From Panax quinquefolius (taxonomy: Eukaryota; Streptophyta; Magnoliopsida; Apiales; Araliaceae), in contig CM035170.1 of assembly GCA_020205615.1 (NCBI GenBank), forward strand, positions 28,615,568-28,679,567: a stretch of 64,000 bases of DNA, given 5' to 3'. The position numbers were made by a program, and so were the translations under genes. A model generated the notes under the pieces. That model did not search any database. It saw nothing but the letters and a program-made list of their open reading frames with translations, and was not told the DNA's origin. Each line of letters begins with the position of its first letter. The first letter of the stretch is position 1. This document shows positions 12,285 through 25,063 of this stretch, in pieces.

Positions 12285-12830
12285 TTCCAGGATGTGTTTG
12301 CATGGTCTCACGAAGACATGGTCGGTTTATACATGGACATTATCATTCATCGCCTTCCCATCAAAGGGGGATTCAAGCCACTCAGGCAGAAGCTCAGGCG
12401 ATTAAAACCTGAGTGGAAGTTAAAAGTTAAAGAAGAAATTGTGAAACAATTTCAAGCCCATCATCATCATGGTGTCAACATAACTTTGAATGGCTATCCA
12501 ACATAGTCCCGTCTTTAGAAAAAACCGGAAGGAGAGTGCGAGTTTGTATGGATTACGATTTGAATAAAGCTTCCCTCAAAGATAGCTTTCACGTGTCGTT
12601 CATCCACATACTCATTGACAATCTGACTCGATAAGACATGTGCTCCTTTCTTTGATTGCTCACGGGTACCATCAAATCATGGTTCTTTGAAGATGATCAT
12701 GAGAAAACTTCATTCATCATCCTTGGGGATCCCTTTGCTTTCTGAGACGATTGTCATTCGGCCTCATCAAGGTAGGAGCTACCTATCGATGAGCCATATG
12801 GCTCTTTTCCATGATCTAATAGATAAAAAA
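12285..12830 (+). pseudogene. T reverse transcriptase fragment
   Basis: VFAWSHEDMVGLYMDIIIHRLP and FKPLRQKLRRLKPE-type text opens the RT domain. VRVCMDYDLNKASLKD follows at about 12537-12585, and GATYR-stop-AIWLFSMI at about 12770-12820 matches the stretch just before the YVDD catalytic box. The box itself is absent because the sequence changes into A-rich DNA there. Confidence 0.8.
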
Positions 12831-12930
12831 TAAAAAATAATAAAAAATAAATAAAAATAAAAATAAAAATAAAAGAAAAAGAAAAAAAAGAGAATAAAAA
12901 GAGAAGAAAAAGAAAAAAATCTCTTCGACG
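12821..12930 (+). repeat. A-rich low-complexity stretch replacing RT/RNase H
   Basis: Runs of AATAAAA and AAAGAAAA over about 110 bp. The catalytic RT box and most of RNase H, roughly 1 kb in an intact element, are missing here. It looks like the scar of a deletion followed by expansion. Confidence 0.7.
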
Positions 12931-12959
12931 GGTTCTACAGTTGCTGCCTTACCATCGGC

Positions 12960-13110
12960 AAGTTCTATAGATGGCTTTGGAGTTTGAAGAAAAATCTTTC
13001 CTCCACATTCCTCAGAATAGGAATGATTTTGCGGATGCTCTAGCAACCTGGGCCTCCTTGATCAACATACATGACAAGGAAGACATGTCAACCCTCACGT
13101 TTGCCCAACA
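12960..13110 (+). pseudogene. T RNase H C-terminal fragment
   Basis: ALEFEEKSFLHIPQNRNDFADALATWASL matches the end of the RNase H domain of Tat elements (usual FADALATLAS). The DSG catalytic start of the domain is not present. Confidence 0.75.
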
Positions 13111-13264
13111 AAAGGCTCCAGCCTATGGGAATTACATTGGAGAAGTATCGAATGTGCTACCTCCCATCGAACACCGTTGATATCAATATATCAATGAGCA
13201 CTCACAAGATAGATCTACACCCGTTGAGGCAAGCCCGACTAGGAAAAGGTGGATCCATCGACTT

Positions 13265-13660
13265 CCTATGAAATTCTACCTGAGCGGAGATGCACTCTAC
13301 AAAAAAGATGCAAGACTAGGTCTCCTCAGATGTCTGGACCAAGACCAAGCTCATAGACTCATGGATGAGATCCATGGTCTAGTATGTGGCCCAGACATGA
13401 GCGGCCCTCTACTTGTAAAGAAGATCCTACAACAGAGAAGTCCAACTACGGCACTTCAAAACAACATGACTTGGTTTTGAAGAAGATCATTGACAACCAA
13501 GCTCAGTCTAAAGGAAAATTTGCTCCAAACTGGGAAGGCCCATTTATTGTCAAGGAGGTATTGACAGGAGGCGCTTTCAGATTACAGGAAATGGACGGCG
13601 ATGAATTTCCGTAACTCATCAATTCAGACACCGTGAAACGGTACTATGTCTAAGGTTACC
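13265..13660 (+). pseudogene. T integrase fragments (zinc-binding N-part and C-terminus)
   Basis: FYLSGDALYKKDARLGLLRC followed by DQAHRLMDEIHGLVCGPDMS and VKKILQ is the zinc-binding start of integrase. At about 13450 it jumps directly to KGKFAPNWEGPFIVKEVLTG and SDTVKRYYV, the end of the protein. The whole DDE core is deleted. Confidence 0.8.
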
Positions 13661-15559
13661 ATAACGCGAACATCCTTGTTTTGGATCATCAGATCACTAG
13701 TCATTCTGGTTCTTTAATCCTTTATCACATACAACTCCTTTCCACGCTTTGCCCCTCAGGGAAACATCCTTTCAAGCCATCAGCCTGGCTTCACTACGAT
13801 CATACCACTTAGGTCATCCCACCGCGAATTGAACCTCTTACGTTTGCAGTTTGGCTACCCATACATGGGATCAAACTTTTCACACCTCCAGTTTATCCTC
13901 AACCTAGGATCGAACTTTCTCTTCCCCACAGTCTGACCTGTTTATGGGATCACGTTTTTAACTCGCCCTACAGGGCGAACTACGTCGACCTGATCTCCCC
14001 AATACACAGGAGTACGTAGGCAGCCATGTTATATGGTCCGGTGTCACCACAGAAAAAACAAACTCACTCTTATCTATAGCCACATACAGAAACAAGTCCC
14101 AAGACACCAAAGATGGTAGGAAATACACACAGATCAACGATCCATTCTGAAAATCCTGAGACATCACACTGTCCATCTATCAAAGAGGAGTTCAGAATAC
14201 ATCCAGATCACAAAGTCCTGGAGAAACAAGCAAATATCAAGCAAATAACAAGGCACAACTAAAAGGGAAGTGAATCAACATATATTTCCCTGCCACATAT
14301 AATGTTGTTTGATATATACAATGTGTACTGTACATGACAAAATGGCTAAGCTAGTCTGTGCAGGAAAATACCAAGCCCATCTACAAATCAGTGTATATGC
14401 GGGCTATCAAGTCCAACATGGATTCCCTCTCAGAAGAAGGAGGTAACGATGTGATCTCCTGCCCAAGGGTTTCGACATGAGCCAACAGATCCACCACTAA
14501 CTACATGCGATATCTCGGGTAGATATAAATATCATCCGCTTCAACAACAAATGATATCCCTATGAGTCAGAGCATCATATCTCTAACAAAGCGACATCTC
14601 TATCGGAAAGAGCTTTCAACATCAAAGCCCACATCCACTACCTGTTCACCAGATGGTACAGAAGTAAAAGCCTCTTGCGATCTCGGCGTCTTATCAGCTC
14701 ATTTATCAAAACAACTATCCTAGACAACAAGCAAGGCTGGGGCAATTTCAAAATTTGTGACAATCGGATATTGGATCCCTTACAACAAGATTAGGGTAAT
14801 CTCAGAAGCAGCAACAACTCAACACTGGGGCATTTATCAACCAAACTAAAGTGGAAAATGCACCAGTTAGCGCCATCAGCATGGTCTATCATCATCTCAA
14901 TGGCGATTCAGATATTATTCACTCGCGATGAATCCCCGACAACAACATGCGAAAAGACTTGGGCATTTTCCATTTCCCGGAAAGGGAAGGAGGTATAGCG
15001 AGATAAATCCTCATCATCAAATGTGTCAATCAGTGTCAAGTCCTCATCAATTGAGGCCTTTACAGTGAAGTTCCAATTTGGCCAACAAAAGAATGAGTTG
15101 CACACGCCAGGGATTTCAGCGGCATTCAAGTCATCAGTTCAGCCAGGTTGCGAATCAAAACGCTCAAGGAAATGGGGCACCTGCCCCCAACAGCGAAAGG
15201 AAATTCCAAATCACCTCAAAAAGCATGAGCGTAACATCAGGCGAAATCTAGTGAAGTAATCTGTGGAATATTACTTCAGCGAAGGTATCAGAAGATCTGG
15301 TATTCTAAACCATTGGCATCCAGAGTAACATCAAGACAGATTCAAATGATAAAAGCCTCGTATCGGCCGCTCGAGTGGGAATCAAAAAATTACGGCGATC
15401 GGCGATGATAAAACTGCAGATTAAACTACCAGCGAATACATCGGGAGGGTCTGGTGATTTTAGAACACCATCCCCATCAGAGATATGGAAAGCATCTCCA
15501 CTTATCTTCATCAAACAATCATCAGCGATTAAATGCCAAACCATTGGAGTTAACACCAG
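13661..15559 (+). other. T 3' noncoding region
   Basis: About 1.9 kb with no supported gene. It contains the second copy of the GGAGTACGTAGGCAGCC block (13976-14025) and recurring TGGGGCA motifs typical of Tat 3' untranslated regions. ORFs of 72-85 codons on both strands have no recognisable domain. The T 3' LTR, if present, was not identified. Confidence 0.5.
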
Positions 15560-15937
15560 CATAGTGCCTTCTGTGTGCTACTATGTAACCACGCGTATTA
15601 CTGTATTTTAACCACTGGGTAATTCAACAGTGTTAACGGTAACAACTACGACGTTATTTTTAAAAACTCAAACTTGTCATTTTCTTCATCCAACCGTTTT
15701 CTATTATGGGGCCCACAAATGGCTGCGCCATCCTACGAATATTCCCCGATAATAAGAATATTCCACAACCAAACGAATATTCTTCGACAACAATGAATAT
15801 TTTATAACTACTTGCTTATTTTGCAAAATTTGCACATTTCACCCATAACCAAAGCATTATATCAAATTAATACCTTATTATTCAAAATAATAATTAGAGG
15901 AAATTCAATTTTATTTATAAAAAGTTGGTGTCCTACA
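15560..15937 (-). repeat. G1 3' LTR, truncated after about 370 bp
   Basis: On the minus strand it starts TGTAGGACACCAACTT and runs parallel to the first part of LTR C (18520 downward), including the AAGCAAGTAGTTATAA stretch and three GAATATTC sites. Similarity stops near an AGAAGGCACTA motif at about 15565, where T sequence begins. The remaining roughly 2 kb of LTR is missing. Confidence 0.75.
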
Positions 15938-15952
15938 ACCTCCCCTCCTTAT
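15938..15952 (-). other. G1 polypurine tract
   Basis: On the minus strand ATAAGGAGGGGAGGT directly precedes the LTR. The pol stop codon overlaps its start. Confidence 0.8.
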
Positions 15953-16084
15953 AAAATTTCATCATCGAAATTGACGTACGTACCTGGTGTTTTGAAAATG
16001 TGAGGATACTTCGTTTTCATTTCCGATTCCAACTCCAAGGTCATTTCCTCAATAGCTTGGTTCCTCCACAAAACTTTAACTTGT
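15949..16084 (-). pseudogene. G1 pol, last 45 codons
   Basis: VKVLWRNQAIEEMTLELESE followed by MKTKYPHIFKTP and FDDEIL-stop is the usual end of plant gypsy polyproteins, just past the chromodomain-like SH3 part. It is separated from the preceding residues (RTKVIP) by solo LTR C. Confidence 0.85.
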
Positions 16085-18520
16085 TGTGACGCCCCCAAAA
16101 TAGGTATACAACACCCATTCTGAGTTGCCAAATACATGGTACATAAAGCAAACTACAACTTCAATAATACAATTATCGTGCAAAATACGACAACACATAC
16201 TGTGAGTTTAAATACAAATATTGTCTCCTAGACAATATCCACACTCAAATAAGTCCTCATTACAATTATTCAAACACTATTTTGCAGAATAGTGAGGACT
16301 GCTAAAACATCTTTCTAGAACCATCACTCCATACCCCGATTAGATCCTGCTATGTTCTCACCTCCTGAGAAGAAAAATGGAATAAAAAGGAAAAGAGTGA
16401 GCTCAACTAGCCCAGTAAAGAATATTATGACTAAGATAATATACAACCAATTATCATTAGTTTTTAACAGAAAAAAATCTGATAAAATATAATAGACAAC
16501 AAGTTTCGGAAACAGCAATCCATTAGAAGAGTCAAGTAGAGAAAGAATTCCACTATCTTCTAAGATTTAAAAGTCCATCATCAATATTTTATCCCTGTAA
16601 CAACAATCAATATATATCTTTAATCAAATATTCATCTTTGCATTTCAGGCCAAAGATATTCATTTGTATCACCACTTGGTCATGTTCATCTCAACACCTG
16701 TTCATCTTTGCACTACGGGCAAAAGATATTCATCAATTAATCATTCATCCTTGCACTACAGGCCAAAGATATTCAGTAATATCATCATTTAGGACTGAGG
16801 ATGATGAAAAATATTTTAAAGAAAATGAATCCAATGAAGCAAAAGAACAAATATTAAGGATTCGTATAACAGTTTATCCAAGATTAATAATACTCTATAA
16901 TAATTAATTTTGAAGCCGAATTCAAAAATAAAGACCAAAACATGGATACAATCAAATATAGTAACCATAATAGACATCTTGGACAAAAAGAAGAAAATTT
17001 CATTTTTTGGTGAATAGTCAATATTAAGTGAATAGTCTTGATATCGTGAATAGTAACCCCGACACAAAAAGTTCCAAATTTGATAAAAACGTTCACCAAT
17101 ATTTCAGCATAATGATATTGAAGAAAATAATATCATTTAAGAAGAAAATAACATCCCTTACCTCAAAATAAAGCTACTTTTGATCGGAATATCGGATAGA
17201 AAGCCGAAGGAAACTTGTACCAAACAGCAACTCTCAAAGTATATAAATAATCACTAAAATACGCTCGACAATATAGAGAGAAAGAAAACTTGTTTCTGGT
17301 GTGATTTTCAATTCTAACTTAGCCCTCTATTTATAGGAAAATATTAGAACGCCATAGGAGACTAAAATAATAAAATATATTATTATTAATTACAATTCCT
17401 ACGCATGCTTTGAATTTTTGGGCAGCCATGCTGGAAGAATTCAGCAGCCCATGTGTGTATTCCACCAACCAAAAGTGGGTCCCCCCATAAATTTAATAAA
17501 AATCATTTTATTTTTCCAAAACTTCAACAATTCATAGAAAATAGCCCGTTTATCAGAAAAATACAAATTTTATATCCATTCTGCCTGAAATTGAATTCTC
17601 TACAACTTTGTAGCTTTGAGTTTTTCCAAATTCAAAATATATAATATCCGAAAATCCACAAACGGATGATTTTAATACCTCTGCAAACAAAATCTTGATA
17701 AAACACCTCAAAGATTAACTCTTTCATTTTATCCACATAAAAATAAATTTATCCATCATTTATATCCACATAAATAAATATTTCCTTATCATATGAATCA
17801 ATAATTAATTATTCACAAATAATATTACGAATCACATTTATGACAACCAGGTAGTTCCTCAGAAAGAGGGGCTTTCCAATAAAATTTCTCCTTCTTGGCG
17901 CATGAATTAGGTGACCAAACCTCTCCTTGACAAAACTTTCTAGACATTGCCAATAATGCTATCTAATAATATTATTCAAATAATATGAATTATTGATCTG
18001 ATAATGGGAAATATTGTGCAGTGATAATTATTGAAACAACAATAATATAAAATATCAACACAACAATTATTGAATCAATAAAATAAAATATTGAATAGTA
18101 ATTACTGTAATAATTATTGAGTAGTGCCTTCTTACGTAAGGATCAATAATTCATCAATCTTGCATCCACGCGTATTATTCGTATTTTAACCACCGGGTAT
18201 TCCAACGATTAATTAGCAGTAACAACTACTGCCAATTATTTATAAAAACTCAAACTTGTCGTTTTCTTCATCCGATAGTTATTCTGTTATGGGGCCCACT
18301 AATGACTGTATCGTCATACGAATATTCCCCGACAACAAGAATATTCCACGACCAAACGAATATTCCCCGATAACAATGATTATTTTATCACCACTTGCTT
18401 ATTTTGCAAAATTTGCACATTTCACCCATAACCAAAATATTATATCATTTTAACACCTTATTATTCACAATAATAAATAGAGGAAATTCGATTTTATTTA
18501 TAATAAGTTGGGGTCTTACA
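16085..18520 (-). mobile_element. Solo LTR C inserted in G1 integrase gene
   Basis: 2436 bp. On the minus strand it starts TGTAAGACCCCAAC and ends GGGGGCGTCACA. TSD CTTGT is at 16080-16084 and 18521-18525. There is no interior, so this is the product of LTR-LTR recombination. It contains three GAATATTC sites (18338-18367), TATA box CTATAAATAG (17327-17336, minus), a GAGGTAAGGG donor-like site (about 17162) and three GGCC(C)GTAGTGC-type units (16635-16790). Confidence 0.93.
17327..17336 (-). promoter_or_regulatory. TATA box of LTR C
   Basis: CTATAAATAG on the minus strand, followed by a CACACCAGAAAC stretch shared with G3. The same box sits in matching positions in G3, G2 and both D LTRs. Confidence 0.65.
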
Positions 18521-19116
18521 CTTGTGGTATAACCTTTGTGCGTAGGACATGCTCCTTCCTATCCAAGATCTTGACAGGTACCTCCTCGTACGTTAAATCT
18601 TCGGCTATCTCATCTGATTCTAACTCAATAATGTGGTTTGGGTCTTTCATATATTTACGAAACACATATATGTGAAAAACATTATGAACACGAGACATGC
18701 TTGGAGGTAATGCGAGTCTATAAGCCACATTTCCTACTCGGTCAAGAATCTCAAATGAACCAACAAATAGTAGATTGAGCTTTCCTCTCTTCCCGAATCT
18801 TGTAACTCTCTTCCATGGAGCAATACGTAACAATACATGATCCCCAATATTAAATTCTACGTCCTTTCGATGAAGATCCGAATAACTATTTTGTCGATCT
18901 TGTGTCGTTTGTATACGTTGTCGGATCATTTGGATCTTCTCTGTAGTCATTCGTACCAACTCTGGTCCCAACAACGCTGCTTCTCTCACCTCATCCCAAC
19001 ATACTAGAGAGTGAAACTTTTGTCCATACAACACTTCGAATGGAGCCATGCCTATACTTGCATGATAACTGTTGTTGTGGGAGAATTCCACCAATGGTAG
19101 GTACTTATCCCAACTC
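18521..19116 (-). pseudogene. G1 integrase C-terminal part
   Basis: An open stretch reads SWDKYLPLVEFSHNNSYHAS, then MAPFEVLYGQKFHSLVCWDE, then the GxFxIGDHVLLRI-type SH3 fold and RLALPPSMSRVHNVFHIYVF. These are standard gypsy integrase landmarks. It is uninterrupted for about 195 codons and joins the preceding part (35480) at ..KWS/WDKY when element A is removed. Confidence 0.9.
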
Positions 19117-22100
19117 TGTAACAATCCAGAATTTTATTTATAATTTCAAATATTTATTGAATTAAATAAATATTTTTAATTGATTTGTTTTTTGTTTAGT
19201 AGATATTTGATGGATTATTTATTAGTAAGTAAATAATCCACGAGTTATAGAAATTAACTTAATTAAGATAAAAGAGTGATGAATTAAATTTATGAGATAA
19301 TACTCTAATTTAACTCAATAACTAAATTAGAGAGTTATTAAGGATTATATGATTTGTTATAATGTTATTTAATTTGATTTTTGTAATTAAAGTGATGTGT
19401 TAATTTAATAAATAAAATTATAATTATAATTATAATAAAAATTATAATTTTATTGTATTGGTTTATGTGGTAAATGGATTTAATAAATTGTTATTAGATT
19501 TAATTTAATTTGAATATGAGAATTTATTTGAATAAAGTGTGACAATAAATATGACTTGTGAAAATAAATTAAAACAGTTTTAATTTGGTTTTATCAAACA
19601 AAGCCTTAGAGCTTTTAAAATTCTAATTTTAATCTTATTTTGCAAAACAAGGCTTAAGGAATGATTCAGTCATTATTTTAATAGGTTTTGCCAAACAAGG
19701 CCAGGCTTTTAAGTTTAAAATAAAAAATAACTGATAGGTATTTAGTAGCCTTATTATTATACGTCAGTTTATTTTTTTTATGTTAGCGTCTGTTTTAGTT
19801 TTACGTTGGCTTAAGCCTAAGAAAGAACAGAAGAAAGAAAGAAGAGAGATGAGAGAAGAAAGAAGAGAGGAAGAGAAGAAGTTCTCTGTAAATTGAGAGA
19901 AGGAATTTGTGAGGGTTATGGAAAGAAGAAACAAGAAGATTGTTCAAAATTTTATAGCTAATCAAAGGTAATAATCTAACTTTGAGTTTTTTGTATTATA
20001 CTTCATGAGTTTTCTTTGAAAAGTTGGATTTCTATGGTTAGATTGTTAAGAGATTGATGATATATGTTAATTAGTATGTGTAATTTGTTATACGTAATTT
20101 ATAACAGGTTTTCATGTAATCAAATTCGTGGAAACAAGTGTTAGATGAAGAAATTTGGTTTATGGCTTAGTATATGTATTTTGGTCTATTTTAAGGCTTA
20201 AATTGATGGTTAGATCATGTATATATTCTGAAATTGATAATAGATGTGATTAGTACGTCGAAAAATGAAAAGAACGCAAGTTGAATGAATCAAAATGGTT
20301 AAAAAACAAATTCATGGTGTTCGATTTCGCTAAATGTGTTAAAACATGGAAATACAGTATGAACATATGTTTTTATTTTTTTTATGTTAGCGTCTGTTTT
20401 AGTTTTACGTTGGCTTAAGCCTAAGAAAGAACATAAGGAAGACAGAAGAGAGAAGAAAGAAGAGAGGAAGATAAGAAATTCTCTGTAAATTGAGAGAAGG
20501 AATTTGTGAGGGTTATGGAAGGAAGAAACATGAAGATTGTTCAAAATTTTATAGCTAATCAAATGTAATAATCTAACTTTGAGTTTTTAGTATTATACTT
20601 CATGAGTTTTCTTTGAAAAGTTGGATTTCTATGGTTAGATTGTTAAGAGATTGATCATATATGTTAATTAGTATGTATAATTTGTTATCGTAATCTATAA
20701 CGAGTTTTCATGTAATCAAATTAAATGAAAACAAGTGTTAGATGAAGAAATTTGGTTTATGGCTTAATATATGTATTTTGGTCTATTTTAAGGCTTAAAT
20801 TGATGGTTAGATCATGTATATAATCTGAAATTGATAATAGATGTGATTAGTACGTTGAAAAATGAAAAGAATGCAAGTTGAATGAATCAAAATGGTTAAG
20901 AAACAAATTCGTGGTGTTCGATTTCGCTTAATGTGTTAAAACATGAAAATAAAGTATGAACATGTGTTTTGGGTGAAATTTTAGGTTGGTTAATGTTTTT
21001 ATAAATTATTAGAATTCTAGTATGTTGTAGTTCTATGAATTATGAATCCATAGAATCGAAAACGGACTAATTTGGAAGTGTATAACTCAAGTTATACAGA
21101 TTAGTAGGAGAAAAATGGTCAAAAATGGCGAAGAACGGTAGCTTCAGGTCCCGTTTCTGCTAACGGGTGTAGCTGCGCTGTGCCCTAAGTCATTTGGGGC
21201 GCAGCTGCTCTATAGGGCACAACGGCAATATGCCCAAGGCTTAATTAGGCGTAGCTGCGCCCAAAGTATGTCAGGTGTGACTGCTTAGACCTGTTTTAGT
21301 AAAATAGACATAATATTTTCATACGAACTCTGATTGATGTGATTGAAGATGATCCGGAATGAGGACGAATAGACCTACAACTTTTATTCTTTAAGGGTTT
21401 CAATTTGAGGCTGGGAACAGTAGTCAAAATGGTCATCTTTGTGACTAATGCGTATTCGGAGGAAATCGGAGGGTGTCGGACATGCACATACACAAGTATA
21501 GTGATGTCGACGATAATAGATATTGTTCTAAGTTATAGAACATGAATATTATGAAGTACAATGATGCTTAACATTAATAAATGATATATTAGATAAGTTG
21601 AATACGCATACTAAGCACACAAGAGAGACAAATTGGGCGTGCGACGAATAAACGTCGAAACGCCGTGATAAGTGATAATGAACGTAAAAAGTGTTTTAAA
21701 TCAAATGAAATGAATATTATAAGATATTGAATAGTATTAATATAAAACTAATAAGTAGTCCTAGCAAGACTTAAACACTTGAATGAATTTCGAATATGAA
21801 ATACAGTGAGATATAAGTTAAAAGTTAACACAATCAAATTGAACATTGTGTATCTATGATAGGAAGGGTTATGAGACGTAGAGTAAAGTTTACATTACAA
21901 CTACTATGCATTACTATGTGACTAATAGTTAATGTGAATGATTATATAATTGTGTAGGGCACGTGAAGTGCAGATAGCTGTAAGCTGTTAAACTGTTATT
22001 GGTAAGCAACAATCAAGGCAAGTCTTTCAGTTCCTATTTGTTATGTGAATTTGATTGTTTTAAATCTTTATTGAAAAGAGCATGATGTGTTATATATATG

Positions 22101-22706
22101 TTGAATGTATGAAATGTTAAAGTCAACTTAAGACTACGTTGATTGAGTAAAGCATGTTGATTAAGTACGAAACTCAATTTTTATACTTTTTGTATGAACT
22201 GTAACATGTATGTTATTTTAGTCCAATGTTTATGAGTTATATGTTGAGCATGTTATTATATGCTACGTGATGCATGAAAACTGTTAGATTTTGCTAGGCT
22301 GTCGAGCTCAACCTTGCAAATAACCACTTTTGCAGGTTCAAGATTCAAGGTAAAGTATGTGTTACTGTTACTTGAAAGACATGAATCAAATGTGATACTT
22401 GAAGATTTATACACTTTGGTTGTGTTATTATTATTTGAACTATGTTTAAGGTTCCGAATAATGTATTAATGTTGAATTGTAATATCGTTTTGCGATGTAA
22501 ACTATTGTAGTATTAAAATGATTATGAGATATTTAGATGTAAAGGTTTAAGGTTTTGGGAATGAGAACAGTTTGTAATGGAAAATTTTAATTATTCCGCA
22601 AATTTCAATGGTTGTATTATGGTTTAATGATGTAAAAATTAGAGGTTGAATGTATTATTAATGACCAAAGTTGAGAATTAAATTGTATAAAATGTGGGGG
22701 CGTTAA
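19117..22706 (+). repeat. A 5' LTR
   Basis: About 3.59 kb, from TGTAACAATCC to about GGGGGCGTTAA just before the PBS. The terminal CA appears mutated to AA, so the exact end is uncertain by a few bases. It contains a 0.6-kb internal tandem duplication. Confidence 0.8.
19771..20970 (+). repeat. 600-bp tandem duplication inside A LTR
   Basis: Two copies, 19771-20374 and 20375 to about 20970, each starting ATTTTTTTTATGTTAGCGTC and ending near a TATGAACATRTG stretch. By eye they differ at only a few percent of positions, with small indels in the purine-rich GAAAGAAGAGAG part. Confidence 0.85.
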
Positions 22707-22708
22707 AG

Positions 22709-22722
22709 TTGGTATCAAAGCC
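22709..22722 (+). other. A primer binding site (tRNA-Met type)
   Basis: TTGGTATCAAAGCC directly after the LTR differs by one base from the usual TTGGTATCAGAGCC. Confidence 0.75.
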
Positions 22723-24603
22723 GTAGGTTATAAACCTTAGGTAGGAGTACCGTAGGCTATAACCTTAGAGAAGGAAGATGAAGATAATGAAAGAATAAGC
22801 TCAGATATAGTTTGTATAATAAGAAGTAATTTAAGAAATTTATAAGAAGGGATTAAAACATGTGTGAAAGGATTCAAAGAAGAATCTCGCAAAGTTATAA
22901 GAAATATGAATGTGGGGTTACCCAACTCCAATAATAAGAATGTAAGGTGATAATAAATAGACAATGTCTATAAGAAGAGAGTGATAAAGAAGTTAAGAAT
23001 AAAAAAATTATATTTAAGTATGGTATAATTGTACTCTTTAATAGTTGATGTGTGGTATCTGGGCTAAATGATTCCTTCATATAGCGGAGGTACATACGAA
23101 CTAGCAACTCGGAACCTAGTTTGTTGGTTGTTTGTGGGAAACCACTCAGCGTACCATATTAAAACTATTAGAGCCTCGATGTGTACCAAGTATAGAAAGT
23201 GGATACGTATGATGAAAATGTGGAACTCGAATGAAATGTGGAGCAATATAAATGAAGTTAGATATTCTTAAAGGAAGAATTGTTATATAAACAAGAAAAT
23301 TCAAAGAAGAATTTTGAGGTGATATAAAGATAAGAAATGGGAGTTACCTAACTCCAATAGCCAAGATAATGAATAATGATGAATAGACAAAGTCTGTAAG
23401 ATTAAAAGCATAAATCAAATCATAAATCATGAAAAAAAAGAGGATCACAAAACAAAATGACCACGAGTTATGAAAAGAATTTTAAGCGAGATGGTTATAG
23501 AATAAGATCATGACGTGATCTGTTTAAGTTATAAGAGAAAGATGATTTGTAATGTTTGAATAATTATAGCTTTATGCTATGAATTAATGTACTACGATAT
23601 TGTACGAGATAAACTCACGAGGAGTTATAGATAATGTGATACGAGGAATTTGTATCGAGCAAAGAGCAAGTTATAAGTAAGATAGAGTTAGGTGTGATTT
23701 CAATTGAGGACTCATGTGATGGCTGAGTTGTACAAACCTTTGTATGAGCGAGGGTTTTGTGCTTGCACTCAGTTTATCACATTGATAATAATTGGAATGT
23801 TGGTGTCACGCTATCAATATATATGTGGCGAAAAGGTGATTCTTTTCTCATGTGTATATTTGATAGTTAGAAACTATTAAGATTAGTCAGATATTATTAA
23901 GATTAGGTGCGGTTCTTAAAACTGATGCATATGGTAAGTTCATGACTCACAATAATATGGTATGTTTTGAACCCCTCACCGAATGGACGCCTATGGTCTG
24001 ATTAGGATAAGTTCTTAAACTCATATTATTGTGGCAAGTTCCTGAACTTTCAATATGCGGTAACCTTGATGAATTATTGGGTAGAAAAAGGTTATAGTAT
24101 AGAGAGCATTGATGAAGTTGAAGATTGATAGAATGGTTAAGCATTGAAGTAATGGAGTAATGATTGTAATTGATGGATACTTGGATATTCTAAATCTACT
24201 AGCTATACTAGACTTTCAAAATTTATTGACTTCGTGCTGATGTTTGCACTTTTATTTTCTTGAAAAACATTGGATCAAATGATGAAACCACTGAGTTTTA
24301 AAAACAATACCGTTATTCGTATGTCTATGCTAATTGCTTCGGCTAGACAAAAATGATTTGAAATATATCAAAATGTATTTTTATATCATCAATGTATTAT
24401 GGAACCTGGTGCAGAGATCATAAAAATGATGGAGTCATCAATGCAGTATTACTTAGTGTTGGATGTGATCTAAGGATCGTCAGCCCACTATGGTATGATG
24501 TATTATGATAAAATCACCAAATGACGGAATCCTCAAATGGACTGTAAATACAGTGCGGTATCATAACGTCGTAAAAAGATTTTGAGATTTCTTTAAGATA
24601 TGA

Positions 24604-24641
<38 letters not shown>

Positions 24642-25058
24642 TTTGATTGATGTCCGAATTATTGTAAAAAGTCTATGCTATTTGATTAAGCTAGACGATT
24701 ATTGAAAGATGTTCATGAAATTCAAGCGTTTCTTGAAAAGTTATGCCAATCCAAATTGTTTTGGTTCGGATTCAGATGTTGAAAAGCTGAGATGAACAAC
24801 CCTTTTATAGGGGATTACATGGAGGCATTTAGATGTTTGTACACAATACATTGTACGAAGGGCTGATCACCCTAAGTACGAGGAGTCCCTATAGTCTTAT
24901 GACTGTTAAAGTTTAAGTTGAAAGATTACTTATAACTATGGACATACACATATCGTTTAAATGTTTGTGCATAATACATCGTATGAAGGGCTAAACACCC
25001 TAAGTACAGGAGTCCCTATAGTCTAATGACTGTTAAAGTTTAAGTTGAAAGAGTACTT
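22723..25058 (+). other. A interior, left part: conserved noncoding
   Basis: No gag or pol motif in any frame. The first 300 bp (GTAGGTTATAAACCTTAGGT and onward) are clearly related to the interior of element B read on its own strand. Similarity is also seen at 24400-24550 against 29090-29215. A block with CAAAGAAGAAT..GTTACC(C/T)AACTCCAATA occurs twice (about 22878 and 23297). (TA)n lies at 24606-24639. Confidence 0.65.
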
Positions 25059-25063
25059 ATAAC
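24828..25063 (+). repeat. 128-bp tandem duplication in A interior
   Basis: Copies at about 24828-24955 and 24956-25063 share GAAGGGCT..ACACCCTAAGTAC, then AGTCCCTATAGTCT and TACTTATAAC. Element B entered at the end of the second copy and duplicated its ATAAC. Confidence 0.85.

Larger units (their letters stand above)
1..15560 (+). mobile_element. Element T: decayed Tat/Ogre-type Ty3/gypsy retrotransposon, left end outside window
   Basis: Order on the plus strand is gag, a conserved noncoding motif, [copia P inserted], pol linker, RT, RNase H, integrase, long 3' noncoding region. The RT entry motif (FAWSHEDM, then HRLP and QKLRR) and the gag motif with CAYHS..GH....CW match what I remember of the Tat/Ogre lineage. 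Frames are broken by several shifts and stops, and the RT core and most of RNase H are missing, so it is dead. No LTR of T could be identified. The 5' LTR would lie left of the window, and the 3' end meets the truncated LTR of G1 at about 15560. The right limit is an estimate. Confidence 0.8.

Noticed and set aside
19771..20970. Two separate small elements
   Set aside because: Direct tandem copies without terminal repeats or TSD between them, so an internal duplication of the A LTR.
24606..24639. (TA)n as a functional site
   Set aside because: Simple microsatellite, as are the runs at 5617, 6198 and 39820. No further structure.
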